Below are positions 24,578 through 34,210 of a stretch of DNA of 64,000 bases, piece by piece. The stretch's first letter is position 1; every line of letters begins with the position of its first letter. The notes beneath the pieces were generated by a model, which saw only the letters and a program-made list of their open reading frames with translations, ran no database searches and had not been told where the DNA came from. The position numbers and the translations under genes were made by a program. Source of the DNA: Bacillus sp. N13C7. Its GTDB lineage: Bacteria; Bacillota; Bacilli; Bacillales; Bacillaceae. The DNA is taken from NCBI RefSeq assembly GCF_026790065.1, contig NZ_JALAMO010000003.1, forward strand, positions 124,001 through 188,000, read 5' to 3'.

Positions 24578-26266
24578 TCACTTTAAGGTGATCGATTCTT
24601 TCAGCCGGTCTCTCAGCCAGCGCTTCAGCACGCCATGTCCTTTGTTTGACAATAAAGTGCTGACACGCCAATACATAGGGGGATGCGGAGCGAACTGAAA
24701 ATCAATCAATCTGAAAAGCCAGCTTTTATCGCGGGTGAGAGAGTCAATTTGAAGCTCGTCCCCATCTCTTTCAGCACTGTAGGCGCTTTGTTTCTGAATA
24801 TCCTCATCCTGCCGAACTGCCAAGATCCTTAAGGCTTCGGCCATTTGTTTGTGCCCGCCTTCCAGCAGTGATGCGCCAAGGTTGTCAGCACGCACCTCCA
24901 TCCATTGTGAACAAAAGGATTGATAGAGCTGGAACAGGATAATGATTGCCATAATGAAAGCCCAAAGCGCCATTTTGTGGGCCTCGGGATGGGTAATATG
25001 CTGTTCAAACAAGAGGAAAATCCCAACGACTGCTCCAAGATATAGAAAACGCAAAAGCTGTGATAACAGAACATCACGTTTTTTGATATGAACCGCCTCA
25101 TGGGCCAGAATGCCTTCGATGACATGCTGCGGAAGTGTTAGTGTGTTGCTAGTCAGGATGACCATCGACCTTCCGACATTCATGCCGACTGCCATTCCGT
25201 TGTATTCATCACTCTCCGTTTCGTATATCCGGACATGGGAAATGCCGGCCTTGCGGAAGATCCTGTCGGCCGCTGCCTGTACATGCGGATGATGACAGGG
25301 CTTGGCATCCATTGCTGCCAGCAATACACGGTCTGACAGGTACATATTGAATATCCAGTACAGGATCACAGCAATCGCCATGACCCATGGGGAGGCATGG
25401 AATCCGTATAACGCGAGCACCAATAAGGCATAAGCCGAGACGCCTTTTACGCTGGCCGCAAAATAAAGCTTCCCAAGCAGCCGCTTCACATTTTTTCGAT
25501 GATAAAAGGGCAAAACAGAAATCACAGCGTCCTCGCTAGCTTCCGAATCTGTATATTCCCGGAGAATCGTTTTCCATTTTTGCGGGTCCTTCACCGTCAG
25601 AAACAGTGTTTCCCCGGGAAGTGACAATTTGATGACTTGCTGAAAGCTTGTTGTCAAATCAATACGGGATGAATACATCGTCAGAAGCGGATGTAGCTTT
25701 AAGAGATCAGCTGTTGATTCAAGCTGAATGTCTTTCAAATCGGAAAGCGGGTATGTACGGGTTTTATAATATGAGCTGATGTGTAATTTTTCTAAGGATG
25801 CTGAATAAAAAACCTTTACGCTGAAAACATTCAGTATTCGCTTCACCAGTGCCCCTCCGCCGGAGATGAGACCGAAAAGGATCACATATTTGAGGGGGCT
25901 GGGATCAGGTCCATAGATGAAAAAAATGATGGCGCCCGCAAACACAACGGCGGTCAGGGTGATGTCTGACAGGAGGCGTGTTTTGTTTCTGCCAAGTTCA
26001 ATTTCCTGCCAGTCTCCCGAAGGTTTTTCCGCACGATCTGAAACAGTGAGGTCCATCGCAGTCCAATAGCAGTAGAACATTGTCGCGATCGAGACAATAC
26101 CGTCCATAAATGATAGATGAGAGAAGATGTAAAAAGCAGTGCCGACCCAAAGAACGATATCAATCCAGAAATCTATAGCCGGAATGAGTTTTGCTGTTAG
26201 GGCTGAAATCCAATAGAGTCCCAGCCCGAGAATCATTATGCAAAATAGATGTGTTCCCATAGGCAT
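24578..26266 (-). CDS. yxkI: YxkI, large M48-type membrane metalloprotease
   Basis: 562 residues from the ATG at 26266 (RBS AAAGGA seven bases upstream). The zinc motif HEAVH lies at about residue 403 ([15 protein letters not shown]), with the third ligand probably in the later [13 protein letters not shown] (Glu/Asp region). N-terminal 250 residues hold several membrane segments and a soluble stretch with PH-like beta character ([23 protein letters not shown]). The C-terminus ends [15 protein letters not shown], typical of HtpX-like enzymes. It is probably a membrane-quality-control protease. A long N-terminal extension compared with HtpX is notable. Confidence 0.75.
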   Translation of the reverse strand: MPMGTHLFCIMILGLGLYWISALTAKLIPAIDFWIDIVLWVGTAFYIFSHLSFMDGIVSIATMFYCYWTAMDLTVSDRAEKPSGDWQEIELGRNKTRLLSDITLTAVVFAGAIIFFIYGPDPSPLKYVILFGLISGGGALVKRILNVFSVKVFYSASLEKLHISSYYKTRTYPLSDLKDIQLESTADLLKLHPLLTMYSSRIDLTTSFQQVIKLSLPGETLFLTVKDPQKWKTILREYTDSEASEDAVISVLPFYHRKNVKRLLGKLYFAASVKGVSAYALLVLALYGFHASPWVMAIAVILYWIFNMYLSDRVLLAAMDAKPCHHPHVQAAADRIFRKAGISHVRIYETESDEYNGMAVGMNVGRSMVILTSNTLTLPQHVIEGILAHEAVHIKKRDVLLSQLLRFLYLGAVVGIFLLFEQHITHPEAHKMALWAFIMAIIILFQLYQSFCSQWMEVRADNLGASLLEGGHKQMAEALRILAVRQDEDIQKQSAYSAERDGDELQIDSLTRDKSWLFRLIDFQFAPHPPMYWRVSTLLSNKGHGVLKRWLRDRLKESITLK

Positions 26267-26342
26267 GCTAGAGTCCTTTCTATCTAGTATTTCCAACTAT
26301 TACTATAGCATGTGGCGGGAACTAGGAAAAACAAGGACTTAC

Positions 26343-26378
26343 AAAAAAGCAAGCTCTTTCGTTTTGCGAAGAACTTGC
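26343..26378 (-). terminator. Terminator of cimH
   Basis: Minus strand GCAAGTTCTTCG pairs with CGAAAGAGCTTGC, followed by TTTTTTG. Confidence 0.88.
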
Positions 26379-26388
26379 TTGCGGTGTA

Positions 26389-27741
26389 TCAATAAAACTG
26401 ATGCAGCAGCAATAAGGTTAAGGACACTGTGATCGCTCCCCCGATGCGGGTAGATACCTGGGCGAACGGCATCAGTTCAAGCCTTTCAGCGGCGCTTAAA
26501 ATGGCGACATCCCCGGTGCCTCCCTGCCCTGAGTGGCATGCATTGATAATGGCTGTTTCAATCGGATACATGTTCAGCCATTTTCCGGTAAAGAAACCGA
26601 CTGCCATCATGGTGATAACGACAGACAGAATCGTAATAATATTGCTGAGGTTGAAGGCAGCGACAAGCTTGTCCCACGGCGTCATAGACACCCCGATCGC
26701 AAAAAGCAGCGGGTAGGTCACGGCTGTTGAAAAGAAGCGGGACACGCCAAACGCGCCGTTTTCAATTGAGGCAGGCACCAATCTGAACAGCTTAATCAGG
26801 ACAGCCAGCAACAGCATGGCGACGGGGGCCGGAAATCCGAAAAAGTCGTGGGCGAGCATGCCGACTAAGTATAAAGAAACAGCAAGGATTCCGCCTGACG
26901 CAAATAAAGAAAGGTTGAACATTTGCTGTCCGCTTTGCGATTCCTCTAGCGCAGCGGATTCTTCTTCAGAGCGATCTACTTTGCCGTTTCCTGTCCATTC
27001 CGGTTTTTTCTTACCAATTCTATTCAGCAATCCCGCTAGAATGATCGCACACAGGCTGCCAAGCATAATCGACGGCAGAACAAGTGCAAACGCTTCCCCT
27101 TGAGACATGGGCATAATGTCAGAATAACCGATGGACAGCGGGATAGCGCCTTCTCCGACTCCCCCTGCCATGATCGGAATGACAATATACAGCAGGGTAT
27201 GCTGAAATCCGAGTCCGAGCAATGTGCCGACAGCCAATCCCACAATAGCGGCGGCAACAGAACCGGCAATTAGCGGAATAAAGATTTTCATGAATGCTTT
27301 TACGAGTGTTTCTCTTTTCATGCCAAGGATGCTTCCGACGACAATCCCGGCAATAAACAAATAAAGAAAGTTTGAGTTTTCTGTAAATTCTGTGGTGGAT
27401 TTGACGATATCATTAGGCAGCAGGTGATAGTAGACGACGGCGGATGGAATAAAAGTAGCTAGGATGGCTGGGCCGCCGATTGAACGGACAATCGGTATTG
27501 ATTTTCCGATTTGGGCAAAGGTAAACCCGAAAAACGCCATGACGGCAATGGATGTCAAAATGTCACTTTTTACATCGTGATGCATAACAAAAACAGTGAT
27601 TAATATAAACAGCAAGGCATACACAGGAAGCGGTATGATGCCTACTTTTATATTCATGGCCTTCGCAAACCAATTCTCTTTTCGAACCCCTTCGTGAATT
27701 GTATCCGTTTGCAATTGCATTTGTGTTTGAAGCTCTCCCAT
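26389..27741 (-). CDS. cimH: Citrate/malate symporter CimH
   Basis: 450-residue 2-hydroxycarboxylate transporter (2HCT family) with about eleven membrane segments. The family's re-entrant loop motifs GGVGEGAIPLS and HSGQGGTGDVAIL (GGXG type) are both present. In B. subtilis it imports L-malate and citrate with protons. RBS GGGGAGG precedes the ATG. A TATAAT box lies 49 bases before the start, followed by a partial Rex-like sequence. It is divergent from cydABCD across a 550-base gap. Confidence 0.92.
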   Translation of the reverse strand: MGELQTQMQLQTDTIHEGVRKENWFAKAMNIKVGIIPLPVYALLFILITVFVMHHDVKSDILTSIAVMAFFGFTFAQIGKSIPIVRSIGGPAILATFIPSAVVYYHLLPNDIVKSTTEFTENSNFLYLFIAGIVVGSILGMKRETLVKAFMKIFIPLIAGSVAAAIVGLAVGTLLGLGFQHTLLYIVIPIMAGGVGEGAIPLSIGYSDIMPMSQGEAFALVLPSIMLGSLCAIILAGLLNRIGKKKPEWTGNGKVDRSEEESAALEESQSGQQMFNLSLFASGGILAVSLYLVGMLAHDFFGFPAPVAMLLLAVLIKLFRLVPASIENGAFGVSRFFSTAVTYPLLFAIGVSMTPWDKLVAAFNLSNIITILSVVITMMAVGFFTGKWLNMYPIETAIINACHSGQGGTGDVAILSAAERLELMPFAQVSTRIGGAITVSLTLLLLHQFY

Positions 27742-27774
27742 TGAAAAACCTCCCCTATTCTTGATGCAGTGAAA

Positions 27775-27795
27775 TTGTTCACTACGTTAATTATA
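27775..27795 (-). promoter_or_regulatory. cimH -10 box with adjoining Rex-like half-site
   Basis: Minus strand TATAAT (27795-27790) is followed by TTAACGTAGTGAACAA. The TGAACAA half equals the right half of the first cydA Rex site; the other half is degenerate. Control of cimH by Rex is only a suggestion. Confidence 0.4.
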
Positions 27796-28175
27796 CTAAA
27801 AAATTGAAATTATTAATATATTAAAAATTTACTATTCAACTCTATTCTTGTCCCGTTACTGATGAAAAGAGGCATTCTAACTATAATCGGTCTATGACGG
27901 AGTGCTGAGAAACGAGTGCTGGTGCTGGACAAGCATTTTATTCGCAAGGAATGATATAGTTGATGTACGATAATAAAGGGCCATTTATCCTAGCAACCGT
28001 CATCAATCAGCAACAAAATAGACAATAATCCGTCACATCATTCAGGACTTTTTGGGTATTTTGGGCTTTATTTTTGAAATGAATCGTTGTAAAGTACTTA
28101 ATATGAACCAGTCAGAGATTGTGTCATTGGTCAGTCTGGCAATCTTGCATCATATTGGACGACTTTTTGACACAT
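27796..28175. other. Divergent cimH-cydA control region
   Basis: A+T-rich and without a supported gene. TTGAAA (about 28073) with a TAAT/TAATAT element 17-19 bases later is a candidate cydA promoter, which would give a leader of about 190 bases, as I recall for B. subtilis cydA. A second TATAAT at about 27881 has no clear partner. Confidence 0.4.
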
Positions 28176-28193
28176 TTGTGAAATATTGAACAA
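28176..28193 (+). promoter_or_regulatory. Rex operator 1 of cydABCD
   Basis: TTGTGAAATATTGAACAA, an 18-base imperfect palindrome of the NADH-sensing repressor Rex. Confidence 0.8.
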
Positions 28194-28210
28194 TATTTTT
28201 TTCGTCTATT

Positions 28211-28228
28211 TTGTGAAGTACTGATCAA
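28211..28228 (+). promoter_or_regulatory. Rex operator 2 of cydABCD
   Basis: TTGTGAAGTACTGATCAA; centre 35 bases from operator 1. Confidence 0.8.
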
Positions 28229-28242
28229 AGTTTTGGTTCTAT

Positions 28243-28260
28243 TTGTGAAGTAGTGAGCAA
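28243..28260 (+). promoter_or_regulatory. Rex operator 3 of cydABCD
   Basis: TTGTGAAGTAGTGAGCAA; centre 32 bases from operator 2 and 34 bases before the cydA start codon. Confidence 0.8.
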
Positions 28261-28293
28261 TATTAAAGTGTCAACCGGAATGGAGGAGAAAGC

Positions 28294-29700
28294 ATGAGTG
28301 AATTGGTATTAGCCCGCATTCAATTTGCATCAACAACGTTGTTTCACTTCTTGTTTGTGCCGATGTCTATCGGGCTTGTGTTTATGGTTGCGTTGATGGA
28401 GACTCTTTATCTTGTGAAGAAAAATGAGCTGTACCTCAAAATGGCAAAGTTTTGGGGGCACTTATTCTTAATAAATTTCGCAGTAGGTGTTGTAACGGGG
28501 ATTTTGCAAGAATTCCAGTTTGGATTGAACTGGTCTGATTACTCCCGTTTTGTCGGAGATGTATTTGGCGCTCCGCTTGCGATTGAAGCCTTATTGGCGT
28601 TTTTCATGGAATCTATTTTTATCGGATTATGGATTTTCGGATGGGACCGCCTGCCGAAAAAAATTCACGCTCTCTGCATTTGGCTCGTGTCGTTCGGAAC
28701 GATTATGTCGTCTTTCTGGATTTTAACAGCGAACTCCTTTATGCAGGAGCCGGTCGGCTTTACGATCAAAAACGGCCGCGCGGAGATGAATGACTTTGTC
28801 GCGCTGATTACAAACCCTCAGCTTTGGGTTGAATTCCCGCACGTCATTTTCGGGGCGCTCGCCACCGGGGCGTTCTTTATCGCCGGAGTAAGTGCTTTTA
28901 AACTGCTGAAGAAAAAAGAAGTGCCGTTCTTTAAACAATCTTTTAAACTTGCCATGATCGTGGGCCTTTGTGCAGGTCTTGGCGTCGGCCTTAGCGGACA
29001 CATGCAGGCTGAGCATTTGATGGAATCACAGCCGATGAAAATGGCTGCCAGTGAAGGCCTTTGGGAAGACAGCGGTGACCCTGCTGCTTGGACAGCTTTT
29101 GCCACGATCGATACAAAAAATGAAAAAAGCTCAAATGAAATTAAAGTTCCTTATGCCTTGAGCTACCTGGCATATCAAAAATTCAGCGGAAGTGTCAAAG
29201 GGATGAAAACACTTCAGGCTGAGTACGAAAAAGTATACGGAAAAGGCGACTACATTCCGCCTGTCAAAACGACGTTCTGGAGCTTCCGCATCATGGTTGG
29301 CGCAGGTGTTGTCATGATTCTTGCTGCGTTAGGCGGCCTTTGGTTAAACCGCCGCAAAAAGCTTGAAAGCAGCAAATGGTATTTGCGCATCATGATCGCT
29401 TTGATTTCCTTTCCATTTATCGCGAACTCTGCGGGCTGGATTATGACAGAAATCGGGCGTCAGCCTTGGACGGTTATGGGCTTGATGACTACGGCTCAAT
29501 CCGTGTCGCCTAACGTAACGGCGGGCTCCCTGTTATTTTCAATCATCGCCTTCGGAGTGATGTACTTGATTCTAGGTGCGCTGCTTGTCTTCTTGTTCAT
29601 CCGTGAGATTAAAAAAGGTGCGGAGCATGATGAGCATCATGATGTGCCTGTATCAACAGATCCATTTAGTCAGGAGGTATACCATGGCATCTCTTCATGA
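28294..29700 (+). CDS. cydA: Cytochrome bd oxidase subunit I
   Basis: 468 residues, nine membrane segments. Heme b595 ligand region near the N-terminus (TTLFHFLFVPMSIG, His) and the GRQPW quinol-oxidase signature (GRQPWTVMGLMTT) are present. The Q-loop is the short form of Gram-positive enzymes. It reduces oxygen with menaquinol at low oxygen tension. RBS GGAGGAG precedes the ATG. Three Rex sites in the leader imply derepression when the NADH/NAD ratio rises. The 3' end overlaps cydB by 17 bases. Confidence 0.97.
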   Translation: MSELVLARIQFASTTLFHFLFVPMSIGLVFMVALMETLYLVKKNELYLKMAKFWGHLFLINFAVGVVTGILQEFQFGLNWSDYSRFVGDVFGAPLAIEALLAFFMESIFIGLWIFGWDRLPKKIHALCIWLVSFGTIMSSFWILTANSFMQEPVGFTIKNGRAEMNDFVALITNPQLWVEFPHVIFGALATGAFFIAGVSAFKLLKKKEVPFFKQSFKLAMIVGLCAGLGVGLSGHMQAEHLMESQPMKMAASEGLWEDSGDPAAWTAFATIDTKNEKSSNEIKVPYALSYLAYQKFSGSVKGMKTLQAEYEKVYGKGDYIPPVKTTFWSFRIMVGAGVVMILAALGGLWLNRRKKLESSKWYLRIMIALISFPFIANSAGWIMTEIGRQPWTVMGLMTTAQSVSPNVTAGSLLFSIIAFGVMYLILGALLVFLFIREIKKGAEHDEHHDVPVSTDPFSQEVYHGISS

Positions 29701-30700
29701 TCTTTGGTTTATACTCGTTGCTGTATTGTTTGTAGGATTCTTCTTTTTGGAAGGCTTTGATTTCGGGGTCGGCATGGCGACCCGTTTTCTTGGCCATAAT
29801 GAATTAGAGCGCAGAGTGCTGATCAACACGATCGGGCCGTTTTGGGACGCGAATGAAGTCTGGCTTTTGACTGGTGCAGGCGCCATTTTCGCGGCGTTTC
29901 CAAACTGGTATGCAACGATGCTGAGCGGTTATTATATTCCGTTTGTCATTGTGCTGCTAGCGTTAATGGGCCGCGGGGTCGCGTTCGAGTTTCGCGGCAA
30001 GGTGGATCATTTGAAATGGGTAAAGGTTTGGGACTGGGTCGTTTTCTTAGGCAGTCTGATTCCTCCGTTTGTGCTTGGTGTGCTGTTTACGACATTATTC
30101 CGCGGGATGCCGATTGATGCCGATATGAACATTCATGCGCATTTTTCTGATTATATCAATGTTTATTCTGTACTTGGCGGTGTGACTGTAACACTCCTTT
30201 GCTTCCAGCATGGATTAATGTTTATCACGCTGCGTACGATTGGTGATTTGCAAAACCGCGCCCGCAAAATGGCGCAAAAGATAATGGGTGTTGTTTTTGT
30301 AGCGGTTCTTGCCTTCGCGGCCCTTTCTGCCTATCAGACAGACATGTTTACACGCCGCGGCGAGATTACCATTCCGCTTGTTGTTTTGATTGTCATCTGC
30401 TTTATGCTCGCGGCTGTATTTATCCGTAAGAAAAAAGACGGCTGGACATTTGGGATGACAGGCGCGGGGCTGGCGCTGACTGTAGGAATGATCTTTATTT
30501 CCTTATTCCCTCGGGTCATGGTCAGCTCGCTTCAAAGCGCGTACGATTTAACAGTAGCTAACGCTTCTTCCGGTGATTATTCGCTTAAAGTCATGTCAAT
30601 TGCAGCTTTAACGCTATTGCCGTTTGTGATCGGCAGCCAGATCTGGAGCTATTATGTCTTCCGGAAGCGCGTCAGCCATAAGGAGCCTATGACTTATTAA
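29684..30700 (+). CDS. cydB: Cytochrome bd oxidase subunit II
   Basis: 338 residues, eight membrane segments, with the conserved FFFLEGFDFGVGM near the N-terminus and ANEVWLLTGAGAIFAAFP. The start at 29684 is fixed by the perfect AGGAGGT eight bases upstream, inside the end of cydA. Its stop shares one base with the cydC start (TAATG). Confidence 0.97.
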   Translation: MASLHDLWFILVAVLFVGFFFLEGFDFGVGMATRFLGHNELERRVLINTIGPFWDANEVWLLTGAGAIFAAFPNWYATMLSGYYIPFVIVLLALMGRGVAFEFRGKVDHLKWVKVWDWVVFLGSLIPPFVLGVLFTTLFRGMPIDADMNIHAHFSDYINVYSVLGGVTVTLLCFQHGLMFITLRTIGDLQNRARKMAQKIMGVVFVAVLAFAALSAYQTDMFTRRGEITIPLVVLIVICFMLAAVFIRKKKDGWTFGMTGAGLALTVGMIFISLFPRVMVSSLQSAYDLTVANASSGDYSLKVMSIAALTLLPFVIGSQIWSYYVFRKRVSHKEPMTY

Positions 30701-32403
30701 TGGGAAAAGACCTGTTTCGATATAAAGGAATGAAGCGGATTCTCACCGTTATTACTTGTTTAACGCTGATTCAGACAGCCGCCATCATTATGCAGGCAGA
30801 GTGGCTGAGTGAAGCCGTAACCGGGCTGTTCAACGGGGAGAGCATAGCCTCCCTTTTTCCGGTGATCGGTTTTTTCCTCATCGCTTTTGTCGCCCGGCAC
30901 GGGGTGACGGTGGCGCGCCAGAAAATCGTTTATCAATATGCCGCCCGGACAGGGGCCGATTTGAGAAAAAGCTTTCTTGATCAGCTGTTCCGGTTAGGTC
31001 CCCGTTTTGCAAAGAAAGAGGGGACGGGGCAAATGGTGACGCTGGCGATGGAAGGCATCAGCCAGTTCCGCCGTTATCTGGAGCTGTTTCTGCCGAAAAT
31101 GGTCAGCATGGCGATTGTGCCTGCGGCTGTTGTCATTTATGTGTTTTTTCAGGATCGCACATCAGCGGTCATTTTAGTCGCTGCTATGCCGATTCTGATC
31201 ATCTTTATGATTCTTCTCGGCCTTGTCGCGCAGAGAAAAGCAGATCGTCAGTGGAAATCCTATCAGAGACTTTCCAATCATTTCGTTGATTCTCTTCGCG
31301 GGCTGGAGACATTGCGTTTCCTAGGGTTGAGCAAGTCGCACAGCAAAAATATTTTCTACGTGAGTGAGCGGTATCGCAAGGCAACAATGAGCACGCTCCG
31401 AGTGGCGTTTTTATCTTCATTTGCCCTCGATTTTTTCACAATGCTGTCGGTGGCGACAGTCGCAGTGTTTCTGGGCCTGCGCCTCATTGACGGCGATATT
31501 TTGCTTGGCCCCGCTTTAACGGCGCTTATTCTGGCACCTGAGTATTTTCTGCCGGTGCGGGAAGTGGGGAACGATTATCATGCAACGCTGAACGGGCAGG
31601 AGGCAGGCAAAACCATTCAAGAGATTTTGTCGCAGCCTGAATTTAAGGAAGAGGCGCCGCTTCAGCTTGGGACGTGGTCCGATCAGGATGAGCTGAAGCT
31701 GTCAGGCGTGTCAGTCGGCCGATCAGTGTCCGATATTGATCTGTCATTTAAAGGCAAGAAAAAAATCGGCATTATCGGTGCAAGCGGTGCCGGGAAATCA
31801 ACATTAATTGATATCCTTGGCGGGTTTTTGGAGCCGGATGGCGGTATGATCGAGGTCAATGGGTCAAGCCGGTCCCACTTGCAGGATAGCAGCTGGCAGA
31901 AAAACCTCCTCTATATTCCGCAGCATCCGTACATTTTTGATGATACACTGGCAAACAACATTCGCTTCTACCATCCAAGCGCGTCGGATGAAAATACAGC
32001 CCGCGCCGCTGCCTCAGCGGGACTGACGGAGCTGGTGAACAGCCTTCCTGACGGATTAGAGGGACGGATCGGGGAAGGCGGCCGGGCGCTCAGCGGGGGC
32101 CAGGCCCAGCGTGTCGCACTGGCCCGCGCTTTTTTGGGGAACCGACCGATCCTGCTGCTGGATGAGCCGACTGCCCACCTTGATATCGAAACCGAATATG
32201 AAATAAAAGAAACGATGCTGGATTTATTTGATGATAAGCTCGTCTTTCTCGCGACTCACCGCCTTCACTGGATGCTCGATATGGACAAAATTATCGTGCT
32301 GGACGGAGGCAGGGTTGCGGAAGTCGGGACTCACGATGAATTGCTGGCGAAAAATGGTGTGTACACCAAACTCGTGAAGGCACAACTGGGGGAAAGAGCA
32401 TGA
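30700..32403 (+). CDS. cydC: CydC, ABC transporter half required for cytochrome bd assembly
   Basis: 567 residues: six-helix membrane domain (about 1-310), then an ATPase with Walker A GASGAGKST, signature LSGGQAQRVALARA and Walker B ILLLDEPTAHLD. With CydD it forms the heterodimeric exporter of cysteine/glutathione-type thiols (and possibly heme-linked) needed to mature cytochrome bd. It starts on the last base of cydB and overlaps cydD by four bases. Confidence 0.93.
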   Translation: MGKDLFRYKGMKRILTVITCLTLIQTAAIIMQAEWLSEAVTGLFNGESIASLFPVIGFFLIAFVARHGVTVARQKIVYQYAARTGADLRKSFLDQLFRLGPRFAKKEGTGQMVTLAMEGISQFRRYLELFLPKMVSMAIVPAAVVIYVFFQDRTSAVILVAAMPILIIFMILLGLVAQRKADRQWKSYQRLSNHFVDSLRGLETLRFLGLSKSHSKNIFYVSERYRKATMSTLRVAFLSSFALDFFTMLSVATVAVFLGLRLIDGDILLGPALTALILAPEYFLPVREVGNDYHATLNGQEAGKTIQEILSQPEFKEEAPLQLGTWSDQDELKLSGVSVGRSVSDIDLSFKGKKKIGIIGASGAGKSTLIDILGGFLEPDGGMIEVNGSSRSHLQDSSWQKNLLYIPQHPYIFDDTLANNIRFYHPSASDENTARAAASAGLTELVNSLPDGLEGRIGEGGRALSGGQAQRVALARAFLGNRPILLLDEPTAHLDIETEYEIKETMLDLFDDKLVFLATHRLHWMLDMDKIIVLDGGRVAEVGTHDELLAKNGVYTKLVKAQLGERA

Positions 32404-34127
32404 AGAAAGAAGAATGGATTTTGCCGTATATCAAACAAAATGTCCGCCTATTCGTTCTGGTTATCTTTTTGGGTGCGGTGACAATTTTTTCTGCTGCTTT
32501 TCTCATGTTCACCTCTGGTTTTTTGATTTCTAAGGCGGCGACAAGGCCGGAAAACATCTTGCTCATTTATGTGCCGATTGTCGCTGTGCGTACCTTTGGA
32601 ATTGCCCGGTCTGTGTCACGATATGTGGAACGCCTTGTCGGCCATCATATCATTTTGAAAATCGTGTCCAACATGCGCGTCCGCCTTTACAACATGCTTG
32701 AGCCGGGGGCCTTGATGCTTCGTTCCCGTTTTCGTACGGGGGATATGCTCGGCATTTTGTCTGAGGATATTGAGCATTTGCAGGATGCCTTCTTAAAAAC
32801 AATTTTTCCTGCGATCTCTGCCTTGCTTTTGTATGCTGTTTCAGTGATTGCACTCGGCTTCTTTTCTTGGCCGTTTGCCCTATTGCTCGCGTTTTATTTG
32901 TTTGTTCTTGTTGTGCTGTTTCCGGTTGTATCTTTGCTCGTGACGAGAGCGAGGAATGCAAAGCTGAAAAGCGGCCGGAATGTGCTCTACAGCCGTCTGA
33001 CAGACGCCGTGATGGGTGTCAGCGACTGGATGTTCAGCGGACGCCGGCATGCGTTTATTGATGCCTATGAAAAAGAAGAACATGATTGGTTTGAGCTTGA
33101 ACGGAAAAAGCAACGCTTTACGAGATGGCGGGACTTTGCAGCGCAATGTCTTGTCGCCGGCCTTATTTTCATGATGCTGTTTTGGACGGCGGGGCAGCAA
33201 GCGGACGGCGAGCTTGCCAAAACGATGATTGCGGCTTTTGTGCTTGTGGTGTTCCCGCTGACGGAAGCCTTTCTGCCGCTTTCAGATGCCTTGGGTGAAG
33301 TGCCCGGCTATCAGGATTCCATCAGGCGCATGAACAAGGTGGCTCCTCAGCCAGAGGCGTCACAAACAGAATCAGCGGCTGAAACGCTCGATCTCCAAGA
33401 TGTCACCCTGTCCTTTCGTGATGTGACGTTTTCTTATGACAATAGCAGCCAAGTGCTGCGCAGTTTTTCCTTTACACTGCGCCAAGGAGAAAAAATGGCG
33501 CTTCTCGGCCGGAGCGGGTCGGGGAAATCGACGTCGCTTGCTTTAATCGAAGGCGCCTTGAAACCGGACTCCGGTTCTGTGACGTTAAACGGAGTAGAGA
33601 CAGCACTGTTAAAGGATCAAATTGCTGATGCGGTGGCTGTGTTAAATCAAAAGCCCCATCTGTTTGATACAAGCATTCTGAACAACATCAGGCTTGGAAA
33701 CGGAGAAGCAAGCGACGAGGATGTGCGCCGCGCCGCAAAACAGGTCAAGCTGCATGACTATATTGAGTCACTGCCTGATGGATATCACACCTCTGTTCAG
33801 GAAACCGGCATCCGGTTTTCCGGAGGAGAGCGGCAGCGGATCGCACTTGCCCGGATTTTGCTGCAGGATACGCCGATCATCATCCTCGATGAGCCGACAG
33901 TCGGCCTCGACCCCATCACCGAACGCGAGCTGATGGAAACGGTATTTGATGTGCTGAAAGGAAAAACGATTCTATGGATTACACACCATCTCGCGGGAGT
34001 GGAAGCGGCCGATAAAATCGTGTTTCTCGAAAACGGAAAAACGGAAATGGAAGGAACGCATGAGGAACTGCTGGCGTCAAACGAACGGTATCGCCGCCTG
34101 TATCATCTTGATGTTCCTGTAAAATAG
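32400..34127 (+). CDS. cydD: CydD, ABC transporter half required for cytochrome bd assembly
   Basis: 575 residues with the same plan as CydC: membrane domain to about residue 310, then Walker A GRSGSGKST, signature FSGGERQRIALAR and Walker B IIILDEPTVGLD. Both nucleotide sites look intact. It ends the operon; a terminator follows eight bases after the stop. Confidence 0.93.
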   Translation: MKKEEWILPYIKQNVRLFVLVIFLGAVTIFSAAFLMFTSGFLISKAATRPENILLIYVPIVAVRTFGIARSVSRYVERLVGHHIILKIVSNMRVRLYNMLEPGALMLRSRFRTGDMLGILSEDIEHLQDAFLKTIFPAISALLLYAVSVIALGFFSWPFALLLAFYLFVLVVLFPVVSLLVTRARNAKLKSGRNVLYSRLTDAVMGVSDWMFSGRRHAFIDAYEKEEHDWFELERKKQRFTRWRDFAAQCLVAGLIFMMLFWTAGQQADGELAKTMIAAFVLVVFPLTEAFLPLSDALGEVPGYQDSIRRMNKVAPQPEASQTESAAETLDLQDVTLSFRDVTFSYDNSSQVLRSFSFTLRQGEKMALLGRSGSGKSTSLALIEGALKPDSGSVTLNGVETALLKDQIADAVAVLNQKPHLFDTSILNNIRLGNGEASDEDVRRAAKQVKLHDYIESLPDGYHTSVQETGIRFSGGERQRIALARILLQDTPIIILDEPTVGLDPITERELMETVFDVLKGKTILWITHHLAGVEAADKIVFLENGKTEMEGTHEELLASNERYRRLYHLDVPVK

Positions 34128-34156
34128 AAGACAGCCATTCAGGCTGTCTTTTTTGT
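34127..34156 (+). terminator. Terminator of cydABCD
   Basis: AAGACAGCC/GGCTGTCTT stem followed by TTTTG; the tail runs into the next promoter. Confidence 0.85.
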
Positions 34157-34180
34157 TTGAAAAAGAAAAGTACAGGAAAA
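34155..34180 (+). promoter_or_regulatory. Candidate SigB promoter of yxkO
   Basis: GTTTGA (34155-34160), 14-base spacer, GGAAAA (34175-34180), 30 bases before the start codon. The first box abuts the cyd terminator tail. Confidence 0.5.
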
Positions 34181-34210
34181 ATAGGAAGAGAACGAAGAGG
34201 AGGGATAGAG

